From Acidobacteriota bacterium (GTDB taxonomy: Bacteria > Acidobacteriota > Terriglobia > Bryobacterales > Bryobacteraceae), in the NCBI GenBank assembly GCA_003223115.1, contig QHXW01000168.1:1-50545 (forward strand): DNA of 50,545 bases. Direction: 5' to 3'. Numbering within the stretch: position 1 is the stretch's first letter; every line of letters starts with the position of its first letter. Under the pieces are notes generated by a model that saw nothing but the letters and a program-made list of their open reading frames with translations, had not been told where the DNA came from and did no database searches. This document shows, piece by piece, positions 24,140-33,526 of this stretch. The translations under genes were made by a program, and so were the position numbers.

Positions 24140-25228
24140 TCAGGCTTTAGTCCGCAACTGGTCGAGCGCTGCCGCCAGCCGCTCAAGTCCCTCGGCTGTC
24201 ATCTGCGGCTCGCCGCCGAGCCCCACGCGAAAGTGCTCAGGCATCTCGAAAAAGCTGCCCGGGACTACCGTAGTCTCATATTTCTCGCGCAAAAGCCGGC
24301 ATAAGGCATCTACCGAACTAGATTTCAATCGTGGAAATCCAACGGTGCCAAATTCGAGCGGCAGCGCTTCGAGATCGTCGCGCGTTGCAACAAATCGATT
24401 ACATGCCGCGCGATTGGCGTCCAGAAACGCACGCGAGCGCGCCCTGATCCGGTCCAGATTTGAGAATGCGATCGCACTGAGCCGCTCCGCCGGAATGACG
24501 CCGAACAGGTCGTTCAGGAGCCACATTTTCCGGGCGATATCCGGTGCTGCCAAGGCCCAGCCGCAGCGCAGCCCGCTCAATCCGTAAACCTTGGTCAGGC
24601 TGTTGCCCGTGATGAATTCTTCGCCCAAATGGAAGGCTGAACGCGTCGTCATTTCAAACACCGATTCCAGATACACCTCGCCCACCAGCACCCGCGCCTT
24701 TACGCTGCGCGCAATTTCGGCCACCCGTCGAAGCGTGGATTCATCCGTGAGTGCGCTCGATGGATTGTGCAGGTTGGTGAGCACGATCAACCTGGTGCGC
24801 GGCGTCATGGCGCGCTCGATTTGCCCGGGATCCACTCGACAGCCCTCGTCCGGGATCCGCGCGAACCTCTTGACGTCCGCGCCAAGATACTGGGCCGTGC
24901 GCAGCAGCAGCTCGTAAGCGGGATGCTCCATCAGAACTTCATCGCCAGACGAAATCGATACAGCCATGGCAAGATGATTGGCCATGGACGCGCCGGTTGT
25001 GACAACCACGCACTCGACGGGAACACCGGCGTGCCCGGCAATGGCTTTGAGCAGGGGCTCGTAACCGTAGTTGCTCGGGCCGTTGATTTCCAGGTCTTCG
25101 ATCTTGACGGAAAGTTCAGCCAGAGGATAGGGCCCGAGACCGCTCGTGGCCAAAGTAAAGCGTGCCCGTGAGCGGGTTTTCGCCCATTCCATGTATGCCG
25201 AACTCATTACGCGACCTCGCGGCGTCAT
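24140..25228 (-). CDS. PLP-dependent aminotransferase, class I/II
   Basis: A 362-residue cytoplasmic enzyme. The fold-type I aminotransferase features are present: VVTTGASMANHLAMAVSIS (phosphate-binding loop region), VLTNLHNPSSALTD (the NxxNP-like segment), LVGEVYLESVF, and the Schiff-base lysine in ITGNSLTKVYGLSGLRCGWA. The last part, LGGEPQMTAEGLERLAAAL, matches the family C-terminus. ATG 25228 is chosen because GGAG lies about nine bases upstream and it overlaps the stop of the upstream transporter as ATGA; ATG 25207, with GAGGT upstream, is an alternative. The substrate is unknown, but coupling to an amino acid permease suggests catabolism or exchange of an imported amino acid. Confidence 0.9.
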   Translation of the reverse strand: MTPRGRVMSSAYMEWAKTRSRARFTLATSGLGPYPLAELSVKIEDLEINGPSNYGYEPLLKAIAGHAGVPVECVVVTTGASMANHLAMAVSISSGDEVLMEHPAYELLLRTAQYLGADVKRFARIPDEGCRVDPGQIERAMTPRTRLIVLTNLHNPSSALTDESTLRRVAEIARSVKARVLVGEVYLESVFEMTTRSAFHLGEEFITGNSLTKVYGLSGLRCGWALAAPDIARKMWLLNDLFGVIPAERLSAIAFSNLDRIRARSRAFLDANRAACNRFVATRDDLEALPLEFGTVGFPRLKSSSVDALCRLLREKYETTVVPGSFFEMPEHFRVGLGGEPQMTAEGLERLAAALDQLRTKA

Positions 25229-26562
25229 CCGTTCTGTCTCCACCAGCGCCAGAAGAAATAGGCCGGAATTCCAGCCACCATAATCGCCATTCCGATGAAT
25301 GTGTTCTCGGGATAGGTATAAACCGTGTTCACTACCACAAGCCAGCACGCAGCCACGAACAGCGCTGTCGTCACGGGATGGCCCTGTACACGGTAACCGG
25401 TTTGGTCTTCGTCCGCCCGCCCCGGTGCCGGAACACGAAGAGGCAGGTAGCTGTCAGGCCGAAGAAAATGAAATCGACTGAAACCACATAATTGAGAATC
25501 TGCTCGTATCGGTCGGAAACCGCGATTAGCACCGCGAGACCGCCTTGTAGTGCGATGGCGACAACCGGCACACGGGTTCGCCGCGATACCCAGGACACGC
25601 TGCGGAAAAAGAGGCCGTCCTCAGCCATGGCGAAGTAAACCCGGGGCGCGGTGAGCATCCCCTGAGCCAGGAATCCGAGCGTGGAAATGGCGATCCCAAT
25701 GGCGATCAGCGCGGCACCACGCTCACCAAGCGCGGCACGCATCACGCTCGAAGCCGGCACCATCGTGGCGGCAAGCCCAGCTACGCCCAGCGCTCGAATG
25801 CAAACCAGATTCACCGAAAGGTACAGAACGATCACTCCTGCCACGCCGATCATCAGTCCGCGCGGAAGATCGCGCTTCGGTTGACGCAGCTCCGCGGAAA
25901 GAAAACTGGCGGTTTGCCATCCGCCATAAGAGAAAAGCACCGGCACAACGGCGGCGCCGAACGCGGTGAGCAACCCGAATGATGGCGGACGGTCAAGCAC
26001 CGGACGAAGCGGAACTGGCGCGCGGCCGATCAAAAAATAGCCGCATCCCACCAGTCCGGCGATGGCAACAATTTTTAGCACCATCAACACGTTTTGTGTG
26101 CTCCCGCCGGCCCGCACACCCAGGCAGTTGATGATTGTCAGACCTGCCAGGCTGAACGTGGCCAACAGGGCATCTGAGACGGGGGCGTGAGTCAGGTCCC
26201 GGAAGTAGCGGGCGAAAGTTACGGCAACCGCCGCCATTCCTCCCGTCTGTGTGACCAGCAGGAGCGCCCAGCCATATGCTACGGCTGGATGATAGGCTTC
26301 CCGCAGGTAAGCGTACTGGCCACCCAAATGGGGGCGGCGCGCGGCGAGCTCGGCATAGATAAAAGCTCCGGCGAGCGCGATCGGCCACCCACGCGCCCAA
26401 AGTCAGGACCGGCGTATGAACCTGTCGCGCAACAACGTACGGATTAATAAAGATGCCTGATCCGACAATGCCTCCCATCACAATCATGGTGGCGTCAAAC
26501 AGGCCCAGCCGTCGGGCCAGCCTGGGTGCCGGAGTCTGGGCCTGAAGATTTTCCGATGCCAT
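25225..26562 (-). pseudogene. APC family amino acid transporter interrupted by two frameshifts
   Basis: Three frames join into one transporter of about 445 residues. The first, from ATG 26562, has LGLFDATMIVMGGIVGSGIF, the glycine-rich first helix of APC permeases, and runs to LTLGAWVA. A frame change near 26386-26392 leads to IALAGAFIYAELAARRPHLG, GGQYAYLREAYHPAVAYGWA and on through the remaining helices to VSVDFIFFGLTATCLFVFRH. A second change at CCC 25416-25418 gives QGHPVTTALFVAACWLVVVN and VAGIPAYFFWRWWRQNG, ending at TGA 25227-25225. One base at each site would repair it. The ending overlaps the aminotransferase start, so the intact pair was a transport-catabolism operon. The protein resembles the LAT/YkbA type of exchangers. 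It may be functional in the living cell if the indels are consensus errors. Confidence 0.78.
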
Positions 26563-26731
26563 GCGCGGAACGGCTTTATAGTATCAGGGCGCACCCGGAA
26601 GCCTACATTTTTCGTGCAACATAGCCCGGTTCTGTGCGACCCTATTAACGAAGAGGGCTACTCGCCTGGACACGCATCCGCAGCTCTTCTTACCTCATCC
26701 CAACCTCAGCGATCGTGTAAACCGGAATATT

Positions 26732-27031
26732 GTGTCGTCGGAAGTCCATGGAGGAGTTTACCTGGGCGACCTCCCGGATGAATGCACTCTGGAAATTGAA
26801 ACGCAGAATCGCTCGTACACCCTGGTTCACCGGGGACAAGGCGAGGCGTTGATTTGTGGACACCCGACCTTCTGTCCGGAACCGGTGCTGGTAAAGATCG
26901 AAGGCTCGAACTGGGGGGGCTCGATGCTGAAGCCTATGTACTTAGGCCGGGGCATGCATCTGGAGTTCCGTCACCCCGAATACGAGCGGCCCATCATCAC
27001 TTCGCGCATTCTTGAAATCCGCCAGCGTTGA
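26732..27031 (+). CDS. Small conserved-looking protein of unknown function (99 aa)
   Basis: GTG 26732 starts a 99-residue protein ([60 protein letters not shown]). It is beta-rich without signal peptide or membrane segment. It contains two Cys close together (LICGHPTFC), possibly a metal or disulfide site. The frame is open upstream to 26582 but has no ATG, so a longer form starting at a rare codon cannot be ruled out. I recall similar short proteins in Acidobacteriota but cannot name a function. It converges on the CRTAC1 gene, 15 bases away. Confidence 0.6.
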   Translation: MSSEVHGGVYLGDLPDECTLEIETQNRSYTLVHRGQGEALICGHPTFCPEPVLVKIEGSNWGGSMLKPMYLGRGMHLEFRHPEYERPIITSRILEIRQR

Positions 27032-27046
27032 ATTTCTGAAGGCGAA

Positions 27047-28792
27047 TCAAACCCGCCGGAATTTGTCGGTCTTAATAATGCCCGAGCCTTCCTTGATGAC
27101 GACAAGCTGGTCGGCTTCGACTTTCGGAATGCTCTCTTTGGCGCCGTTGGGCCAGCGGATCTCGAGGTCCGCGCTGGTCACAGTGCCCAGGCCAAAGTGT
27201 AGCCTCAGATCGTTTGCGGAATAGAAACTCGACTGGCTGGCCACTTCCCGTGCCTGCACTTTGCCGCCGTAATGCGCTGTGACGCGAGCTCCGATGGCGC
27301 TGCGGTTCGATTTCACGCCGATGAGCTTCACCTTCAGCCAGTGGTTGTGACCGCGCACGTCATTACGCAGCAATGAGGGCGGCTCATTGAGATTCACCAC
27401 GAGCACATCAATGTCGCCGTCGTTGTCGAAATCCCCGAAGGCGCAGCCCCGGCTCGCATGCGGCGTCGAGATCCCTGGGCCGGCTTCGTCGATCAATTCC
27501 TCGAATTTGCCGTTGGGTAAGGCGCGAAACACGATCCGCGGCGTGCGAAACGGGTAACTCGGCAGTTTGGCTTCGACTTCCGGATATACGTTACCGGTCA
27601 CGAAACAGAGGTCCGGCAGGCCGTCGTTATCAAGGTCTTCGATGCCGGCGCCCCAGCCGATGTAGCGCGTCTCGACTCCCAGGCCGGCGCGAATGGTCAC
27701 GTCCTCGAACATGCTCTTGCCGTCGTTGCGGTAAAGAATGTTGGTGTCGTCGGCAAAATGGGTTTTGAAAATATCGAGATTGCCGTCGAGATTGTAATCG
27801 CCTATCCCCACGCCCATGCCGGCTTGTTCCATGCCGTCTTCATTCAAAGCCACCCCGGCTTCGAGGCCGATATCGGCGAATGTGCCGTTGTGCTTATTCT
27901 GGAGCAGAAAACTCGGCGTCGAATCGCAAGCCACATAGATGTCGGGCCAGCCGTCATTATCGAAATCCGCTGCCGTTGCCGTCATGCAATAACTCCCGGT
28001 GAGTTTGCTAACGCCGGATTCCACACTGACGTCGGTGAACGTGCCGTTCCCGTTATTACGATAGAGTGCCGGCAGCCCGGGCGGCAGCCCTCGAGGCCCG
28101 CAGTTCACCGGAATGCCCTTCCAATTGCAATTGCTGTTCTGGCCTGGCTTGGGCGTGCCTTTGAAATCGAACTCCAGATAATTTGAGACGAACAAATCCA
28201 GGTGGCCATCGCGGTTGTAGTCCACGAACGTGCAGCCTGAACCCCAGCGGATTCCCTTGTGGAGCAGCCCGGCCTCTTCGGTCACGTCCGTGAACGTACC
28301 GTTGCCATTGTTGCGATAGAGAACATTCTGACCCCAGTAGGTAACGAACAGGTCGTCATAGCCGTCATTGTTGTAATCGCCGACGCACACGGCGGACACC
28401 CAGCCAGTGCGCTCCAATCCCGCCTTTTCCGTCACGTCTGTAAATGTGCCGTTACGATTGTTCTTGTACAAGCGGTTGGTACATCCGTCCGGCGGGCCCT
28501 CCAGACGCGTGCCGCTCAGCAGGAAGATATCGACCCAGCCGTCATTGTCGTAATCGATGAACGCGGCGCCGCAACCCACGGTCTCGAGGATGTACTGCTT
28601 GTGGTCCACTCCGCCGTAGATTACGGGCGAGCGCAATCCGGCTTGCTCGGCGACATCCACGAAATGTGCGTTGAACGGCAGCCCGGAAGGTTTGCCGCGA
28701 GGCGCCGGCTTGACACTGCGGGACGAAACGCCTTGTCCGCGCAGACGCAGAGTAGAAGCTGCCAGCAGAGCCAGATACCGACGTCGGGTCAT
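27047..28792 (-). CDS. CRTAC1 family protein with FG-GAP/VCBS repeats and ASPIC/UnbV domain
   Basis: A 581-residue exported protein. The N-terminus MTRRRYLALLAAS resembles a twin-arginine-type signal. Residues about 40-470 are a seven-bladed propeller of VCBS/FG-GAP repeats with calcium-binding loops: AFIDYDNDGWVDIFLLSGT, CVGDYNNDGYDDLFVTYWG, FVDYNRDGHLDLFVSNYLE, AADFDNDGWPDIYVA, GIGDYNLDGNLDIFKTHF, GIEDLDNDGLPDLCFVTG, AFGDFDNDGDIDVLVVNL. The last 90 residues are the ASPIC/UnbV domain (NRSAIGARVTAHYGG, DLRLHFGLGTVTSADLEIRW, WPNGAKE). Such proteins are abundant in Acidobacteriota and are thought to be surface or periplasmic binding proteins; the ligand is unknown. A potential leader structure with competing hairpins lies 32-105 bases upstream of the start. 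Confidence 0.92.
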   Translation of the reverse strand: MTRRRYLALLAASTLRLRGQGVSSRSVKPAPRGKPSGLPFNAHFVDVAEQAGLRSPVIYGGVDHKQYILETVGCGAAFIDYDNDGWVDIFLLSGTRLEGPPDGCTNRLYKNNRNGTFTDVTEKAGLERTGWVSAVCVGDYNNDGYDDLFVTYWGQNVLYRNNGNGTFTDVTEEAGLLHKGIRWGSGCTFVDYNRDGHLDLFVSNYLEFDFKGTPKPGQNSNCNWKGIPVNCGPRGLPPGLPALYRNNGNGTFTDVSVESGVSKLTGSYCMTATAADFDNDGWPDIYVACDSTPSFLLQNKHNGTFADIGLEAGVALNEDGMEQAGMGVGIGDYNLDGNLDIFKTHFADDTNILYRNDGKSMFEDVTIRAGLGVETRYIGWGAGIEDLDNDGLPDLCFVTGNVYPEVEAKLPSYPFRTPRIVFRALPNGKFEELIDEAGPGISTPHASRGCAFGDFDNDGDIDVLVVNLNEPPSLLRNDVRGHNHWLKVKLIGVKSNRSAIGARVTAHYGGKVQAREVASQSSFYSANDLRLHFGLGTVTSADLEIRWPNGAKESIPKVEADQLVVIKEGSGIIKTDKFRRV

Positions 28793-28823
28793 CTCCCACA
28801 GTATATCGGGCGCCGCTTAGGCC

Positions 28824-28897
28824 CTCTCTATGGCCAAGCCACGGACGCTTCCGGCCGAAAAAAGTGGCCCGGCTGCGTATAGCCGGGCCATAGAGAG
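28824..28897 (-). promoter_or_regulatory. Nested inverted repeats with mutually exclusive pairing upstream of the CRTAC1 gene
   Basis: TGGCCCGGCT (28865-28874) pairs perfectly with AGCCGGGCCA (28881-28890). The right arm, extended as GGCCATAGAGAG (28886-28897), also pairs perfectly with CTCTCTATGGCC (28824-28835). The five bases 28886-28890 are shared, so only one pairing can form at a time. On the minus-strand transcript the shared arm is made first, then the inner partner, then the outer partner, then the CRTAC1 start at 28792. A role in control is inference; it could also be an inverted relic of a repeat element. Confidence 0.45.
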
Positions 28898-28943
28898 AAC
28901 AGTGGCAGATGAGTTGAAATTAGCAGTTTTGCTTCAAGAGAAA

Positions 28944-29341
28944 AATCAGGGAAACACCGGAGTACGCTACGATCCGCCGGCCGAGTTCACGTTCCGGTTG
29001 CAGACTGGCTGATAACGCTGCGCCAGTTGCTTTTGCATGAAGACACGTTCTCTGGGCGGGTGAAGCTCGAACACGAAGTTCCTGGGTTGCCACTGGAGAA
29101 CGTAAGGCATCTGCCCGCTGAGGTACTCAAGGAGTGCCTTCCGAATATTCGAGGTTTGGCCGATGTAAATCCACGTTCCGGCACTGCACAGGCCGTACAC
29201 ACCAGAAGCCTCAGGCGCGTTCTTGCCGACGCTGGCGCGAGTCAATAGAAACCTCTGGGATGACTTCCATTCCATGACGGCAGACCTTCCATTCGAGTGT
29301 ACGGGGAGTAATAGCCTAGGCAGAATCGGGGAAACACCCGA
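28944..29341. repeat. 18-bp imperfect direct repeats flanking the GIY-YIG gene
   Basis: AATCAGGGAAACACCGGA at 28944-28961 and AATCGGGGAAACACCCGA at 29324-29341 match at 16 of 18 positions and lie on either side of the small GIY-YIG gene. They could be target duplications, recombination sites or chance. Confidence 0.4.
28967..29275 (-). CDS. Small GIY-YIG domain protein
   Basis: A 102-residue protein starting at ATG 29275, with GGAAGG about nine bases upstream; the longer frame upstream has no better start. The GIY-YIG fold signature is present as SGVYGLC...TWIYIGQTSNIRK (about residues 22-42), followed by LLEYLSG and the helical ELHPPRERVFMQKQLAQRYQ with a possible metal-ligand Glu and Gln in place. 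Small single-domain GIY-YIG proteins of this length are widespread, and their nuclease activity is often unproven. The first Gly-Val-Tyr and the Tyr-Ile-Gly motif are intact; the conserved Arg of the active site may be R41. It lies between CRTAC1 and DinB genes with no operon partner. Confidence 0.7.
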   Translation of the reverse strand: MEWKSSQRFLLTRASVGKNAPEASGVYGLCSAGTWIYIGQTSNIRKALLEYLSGQMPYVLQWQPRNFVFELHPPRERVFMQKQLAQRYQPVCNRNVNSAGGS

Positions 29342-29582
29342 ATTGTCTGGTGCTCCGCTGTAATGCAATCAAAAAGCGTAGGTTAACTCGTTAGGGGGCG
29401 TGAGATGTGATACACTGCCCGACTATTACTTAGTCCCTTTATCATGAAATCGTTGTTTTTTCTGGCAGGAAATTTTTCGATAGTGCCGTTTGGCCTTTAT
29501 CCATGCGGATTTGGTGGCCATTCGAAAAGAATCGGACTTGTGTACCCTTTTTGGTTCCGGCTACGCCGGGTTAGGAGCTTCT

Positions 29583-30080
29583 ATGGACTCAAATATAGAT
29601 CTGCGCAAACACCTGGTGGCACTGTTGCGCGCTGGTGGGGCGCACATCTCGTTCGAGAAAGCCGTCAGCCGTTTCCCCACTGATCTGCGGGGAAAAAAGC
29701 CGCGGGGAGCCCAACATTCGGCCTGGAGCCTGCTCGAGCACATGCGCATTGCACAGTGGGACATTCTGCAATTCAGCGTCGACGCGGCCCACGTTTCTCC
29801 TGACTTTCCTGGCGGCTACTGGCCCAAGTCCCGAACTCCTCCGAGTACGCGGGCATGGAATGAGAGCATCAAGGCGTTCCACAAGGATCTGGAGGCTATG
29901 ATCGCGCTCGTGGAGAATCCGTCGACCGACCTGTTCGCGCGTATCCCACACGGCACCGGCCAGACGGTCCTTCGCGAAGCCCTGTTGATTGCAGACCACA
30001 ACGCCTATCATCTGGGCCAGTTCGTCCTGCTGCGGCGCTTACTCGGTGCATGGCCCAATGGCGGGCAGTTTTCGATCTGA
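29583..30080 (+). CDS. DinB family protein
   Basis: A 165-residue four-helix-bundle protein. ATG 29583 is chosen because AGGAG lies five bases upstream; longer in-frame starts lack a ribosome-binding site. The DinB/YfiT metal-site histidines are recognisable: [18 protein letters not shown] and [20 protein letters not shown]. Family members include thiol-dependent transferases for bacillithiol or mycothiol and DNA-damage-inducible proteins of unknown activity. There is no signal peptide, so it acts in the cytoplasm. It is monocistronic and lies ahead of the TonB-receptor gene. Confidence 0.85.
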   Translation: MDSNIDLRKHLVALLRAGGAHISFEKAVSRFPTDLRGKKPRGAQHSAWSLLEHMRIAQWDILQFSVDAAHVSPDFPGGYWPKSRTPPSTRAWNESIKAFHKDLEAMIALVENPSTDLFARIPHGTGQTVLREALLIADHNAYHLGQFVLLRRLLGAWPNGGQFSI

Positions 30081-30237
30081 TTTCCGCCTTGAATCAGCAG
30101 ATTGATGCGCCGGATGCAACAAGAACCGGCGGTTGTACGGGGGTGGGTTCCGTGGTAGGCTCTTTCCATCGTCAAGTGGGGTAGACCGTGCGGGGCATTA
30201 ATCAAGGGAACCCCGGAAACCAAACAGGAGATTTATT

Positions 30238-33200
30238 ATGACTTCTTCGCGAGCCCGATTTGGGCTGCTTCTCGTACTGACTCTGTCCTCGTTGTGCGCC
30301 GTCGGCGTTTTCGGGCAGACATTTCGAGGCGGCATAGCCGGAAGCGTCGCAGATACATCCGGCGCAGCCATTCCCGATGCCTCGGTAAAAATCGAGCACA
30401 CCGGCACGGGACTGACGCGTGAGGTGGCCACGTCGACAAACGGTGACTTTAACTTCCCGGATCTTCCGACCGGCATGTACACGCTGACCGTGAGCCGGCA
30501 GGGCTTCCAGACACAAAAAATCGAAAATGTCGAAGTTGCGGTCGGTAGGATTACGAGCCTGCCGATCACCTTGAGCGTTGCGAGTCAGGCGGCGACGGTG
30601 GAAGTACAGGCGATCGCTGCTACCCTTGAAACCAGCGAAAGCGCGCTTAATGCGGTAGTGAACACGCGCGCCGTGCAAGAGATCCCGTTGAACGGCCGTG
30701 ATTTTCGTCAACTACTGCAGCTCACACCCGGTTTCAACCAGGCCGGCTCCATGAACGGCAACCGGGGTAACCAGAACAACTGGCAAATCGACGGTGTAGA
30801 TAACAATGATTTCTGGCACAATGCCGAGGCCGTCAACCAGGGGAGCATTTCCGGCATCGCGGGCGTGCTGTTGCCCATCGAAGCCATCGATCAGTTCAAC
30901 CAGCAGGCGGCGGGTGGCGCTGATTTTGGGCGCAATCCAGGCTCAATGGTAAATGTGGTGGTGAAGACCGGCACCAATGCATTCCACGGCAGTGCGTATT
31001 ACTTCAACCGCAATGATGCGCTCGCAGCGCACAATCCCTTTCTGCCCGTGGACGCTTTCGACCCGGCGATCAAGAACCACCAGTACGGTTTTTCGGTAGG
31101 CGGTCCGATCTTCAAAAACAAGACATTCTTCTTCCTGACCTACGAGAAGCAGAAATTCCTGGCGGGCAACCAGCTCTCCGCCACGGTACCGTCGGATGCC
31201 TGGGTCGCGAAAGCTCAAGCCCTGATGGCCAACTACGGTGTCTCGATCAACCCGGTGATGCAGCGCGTATTGAACACGCTGTGGCCGTCGGAGATTCGCG
31301 GCGCGGCGGGAACGGTTTCCAATTTCTTCAGCGCAGACAAGAACAATTACAAGAGCGACAACGGGATTATCAACTTCCAGCATAATTTCAACGATAAAAA
31401 CAGCGTTTTCGTGCGCGCTTTCCTGGGTACCGGCGATGCCGTCGCCTACGCGGGATCGGTGTTCCGCGAGTATTTCCAGTCCGTCCCGAGCCGTCAGCAC
31501 AATTTCGCGGCGATTTGGAATGGAGTGATCACCCCCAGGTTAGTCAACCAGACATTGGTGGGCGTGAACTATTTCAAGCAGGAGTTCAATGACCTGAATC
31601 ATGGGTTCAACATGCCGGCTTTGGGCTTCAACACCGGTGTTACCAACCCGTCGAATTTCGGCGCGCCCACGATAACGATTGCCGGATTCACCAACGCCTT
31701 TGTCGGCGCAACGCCCTACCTTGGTCGGCAAGACACGACGGGACACATCACAGACAACTTGTCGTTCAATTCGGGCAGCCACGCCTGGAAGTTCGGTGGG
31801 GAAATCCGCAAGTCGCGCCTGGATGTTTATTACTTCCGTGATGTTCGCGGCAATTTCAACTGGGATGGCACGCAGGGCCCGTGGAAAGCCGATTCCGCCG
31901 ACAATACCGTCAAGTCACTGGCCGACTTTCTAGGCGGCTACATCGGACCGGCAGCATCCGGCTATGCAGGAAAAGCCACGGGCGACCCGCAGCGCATTTA
32001 CGATGTAAACACATACGAGTTCTGGGCGGCCGACAACTGGCAGGTGTCCCCAAAGCTGAACCTCAATCTCGGCTTGCGTTATACGTACAACGGGAGGATG
32101 CACGAGGCGACGTCCAACAAGGGCATATCGATCTTTCTTCCCACTTTGACCAGTTCGCAGTATCCCGGCTTTGGTTTCGTAGGCAAAGAGATCGATGCGC
32201 TATATCCGGCGGACTACAACAATTTCGCACCGCGACTCGGCTTTGCATATACGCCCCAGCGCGGTGGCAAAACCGTTATTCGTGGCAACTACGGTGTCTA
32301 CTATGACCTGATCAACGGCAACTTGTTCATCGACAACCGAGCTGGTGGCACGGCGGGCCGCGGCCTCTCGCGAAACCCCGCGGGAACGAATCCCATTTTC
32401 GCGGTCAATGCCGGCCCGCTGGTCGTTCAGGACGGTGTAGATATTTTCGGCGGCAGCACCGGAAATCCGCCTTTCGGCGCCTACGGCATCTCACAGAACA
32501 TCCGTTCGCCCTATGTGCAGCAGTTCAATCTGAACGTACAGCATCAATTGACTCGCAGCGTTTTGTTCCAGATCGGTTACGTGGGCAATCTGGGCCGCAA
32601 GCTGGTGGTCAATCAAAACATCAACCAGCCGCTCCCTGATCCTAGCGGGAAGCTCTCGGTGCAGCAGCGGCGGCCCTACAATGCCACATTTCCCAATATC
32701 AGGGGAATCACAGAACTTGAAAGTGTGGGCAACTCTCGCTACCACGGACTTCAGACGTCGATCCGCACTACCTCTTGGCACGGGCTGTTGGGACAGTTCG
32801 GATACACCTTCAGTAACGTCAAGGACATCATGTCAAACGTCCGCAACAACACTTTCACCGACAACTATAATATGCGCCTGGATTATGGCAACGCAGATTT
32901 TGATGTGCGGCACGGGGTCAGCGCATACCTGGTTTACGATGTGCCCCAACTCGGCAGATCTCTGCCGCGCCTCACTAAGGGTTGGCAATTCAACACACTG
33001 TTTACTGCCGATTCTGGCTTTCCCTTCACCGAATACGCGAATGGCGATGTCAGCGGCACGGGCAACGGCAAGGATCGCGCCAACAAAGTCGGCGACCCGT
33101 TCAGCGGCGTCGTACAGCCGGCTAAAGTCAGCGGCCGGTATGTGAACGGATATCGCTGGTTCAATCCGGCGGCCTTTGCGAATCCCACATCAGGATTCGG

Positions 33201-33474
33201 CAACACCAAGCGCAACCAGTTCTACGGCCCGGGTTTCGGAGCACTGGACTTTTCCATCTTTAAGAACACTCCGATCACAGAGAGGATTGGCACACAATTC
33301 CGCGTTGAGATTTTCAATATTTTTAACCGCTTGAACCTGGGTGGGCCCGCCAGCGGCGTCGGCAATGGTTCTGGCGATGGACTGATCTACGGTACGCGCC
33401 ACGGTGGCGACGCACCGGGTATCGGCTACGGCGAACCCCGCAACGTACAGCTCGCCTTGAAGATCATTTTCTAA
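30238..33474 (+). CDS. TonB-dependent receptor with carboxypeptidase-regulatory-like N-terminal domain (Oar-like)
   Basis: A complete 1078-residue outer-membrane protein. ATG 30238 follows CAGGAGA about eight bases upstream. A signal peptide (FGLLLVLTLSSLCAVGVFGQ) leads into a regulatory-like domain (GGIAGSVADTSGAAIPDASV, STNGDFNFPDLPTGMYTLTV, residues 27-115). The plug domain (AVQEIPLNGRDFRQLLQLTP, WQIDGVDNNDFW, IEAIDQFNQQAAGGADFGRN) follows. The rest is a 22-strand barrel (FHGSAYYFNRNDALAAHNPF, WNLNVQH-type strands) ending with the terminal aromatic signal VQLALKIIF. In Acidobacteriota these receptors import large or complex nutrients, often oligosaccharides or peptides, but the ligand is not deducible. 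An intrinsic terminator follows 14 bases after the stop. Confidence 0.95.
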   Translation: MTSSRARFGLLLVLTLSSLCAVGVFGQTFRGGIAGSVADTSGAAIPDASVKIEHTGTGLTREVATSTNGDFNFPDLPTGMYTLTVSRQGFQTQKIENVEVAVGRITSLPITLSVASQAATVEVQAIAATLETSESALNAVVNTRAVQEIPLNGRDFRQLLQLTPGFNQAGSMNGNRGNQNNWQIDGVDNNDFWHNAEAVNQGSISGIAGVLLPIEAIDQFNQQAAGGADFGRNPGSMVNVVVKTGTNAFHGSAYYFNRNDALAAHNPFLPVDAFDPAIKNHQYGFSVGGPIFKNKTFFFLTYEKQKFLAGNQLSATVPSDAWVAKAQALMANYGVSINPVMQRVLNTLWPSEIRGAAGTVSNFFSADKNNYKSDNGIINFQHNFNDKNSVFVRAFLGTGDAVAYAGSVFREYFQSVPSRQHNFAAIWNGVITPRLVNQTLVGVNYFKQEFNDLNHGFNMPALGFNTGVTNPSNFGAPTITIAGFTNAFVGATPYLGRQDTTGHITDNLSFNSGSHAWKFGGEIRKSRLDVYYFRDVRGNFNWDGTQGPWKADSADNTVKSLADFLGGYIGPAASGYAGKATGDPQRIYDVNTYEFWAADNWQVSPKLNLNLGLRYTYNGRMHEATSNKGISIFLPTLTSSQYPGFGFVGKEIDALYPADYNNFAPRLGFAYTPQRGGKTVIRGNYGVYYDLINGNLFIDNRAGGTAGRGLSRNPAGTNPIFAVNAGPLVVQDGVDIFGGSTGNPPFGAYGISQNIRSPYVQQFNLNVQHQLTRSVLFQIGYVGNLGRKLVVNQNINQPLPDPSGKLSVQQRRPYNATFPNIRGITELESVGNSRYHGLQTSIRTTSWHGLLGQFGYTFSNVKDIMSNVRNNTFTDNYNMRLDYGNADFDVRHGVSAYLVYDVPQLGRSLPRLTKGWQFNTLFTADSGFPFTEYANGDVSGTGNGKDRANKVGDPFSGVVQPAKVSGRYVNGYRWFNPAAFANPTSGFGNTKRNQFYGPGFGALDFSIFKNTPITERIGTQFRVEIFNIFNRLNLGGPASGVGNGSGDGLIYGTRHGGDAPGIGYGEPRNVQLALKIIF

Positions 33475-33488
33475 ATACTGTTTTCTAT

Positions 33489-33526
33489 GGGCCGGAGTGT
33501 AGAATAATGCTCCGGCCCTTTTTTTT
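33489..33526 (+). terminator. Strong intrinsic terminator of the TonB-receptor gene
   Basis: GGGCCGGAG (33489-33497) pairs perfectly with CTCCGGCCC (33510-33518) across a 12-base loop and is followed at once by eight T (33519-33526). It ends exactly one base before the ATG of the next gene. Confidence 0.93.
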
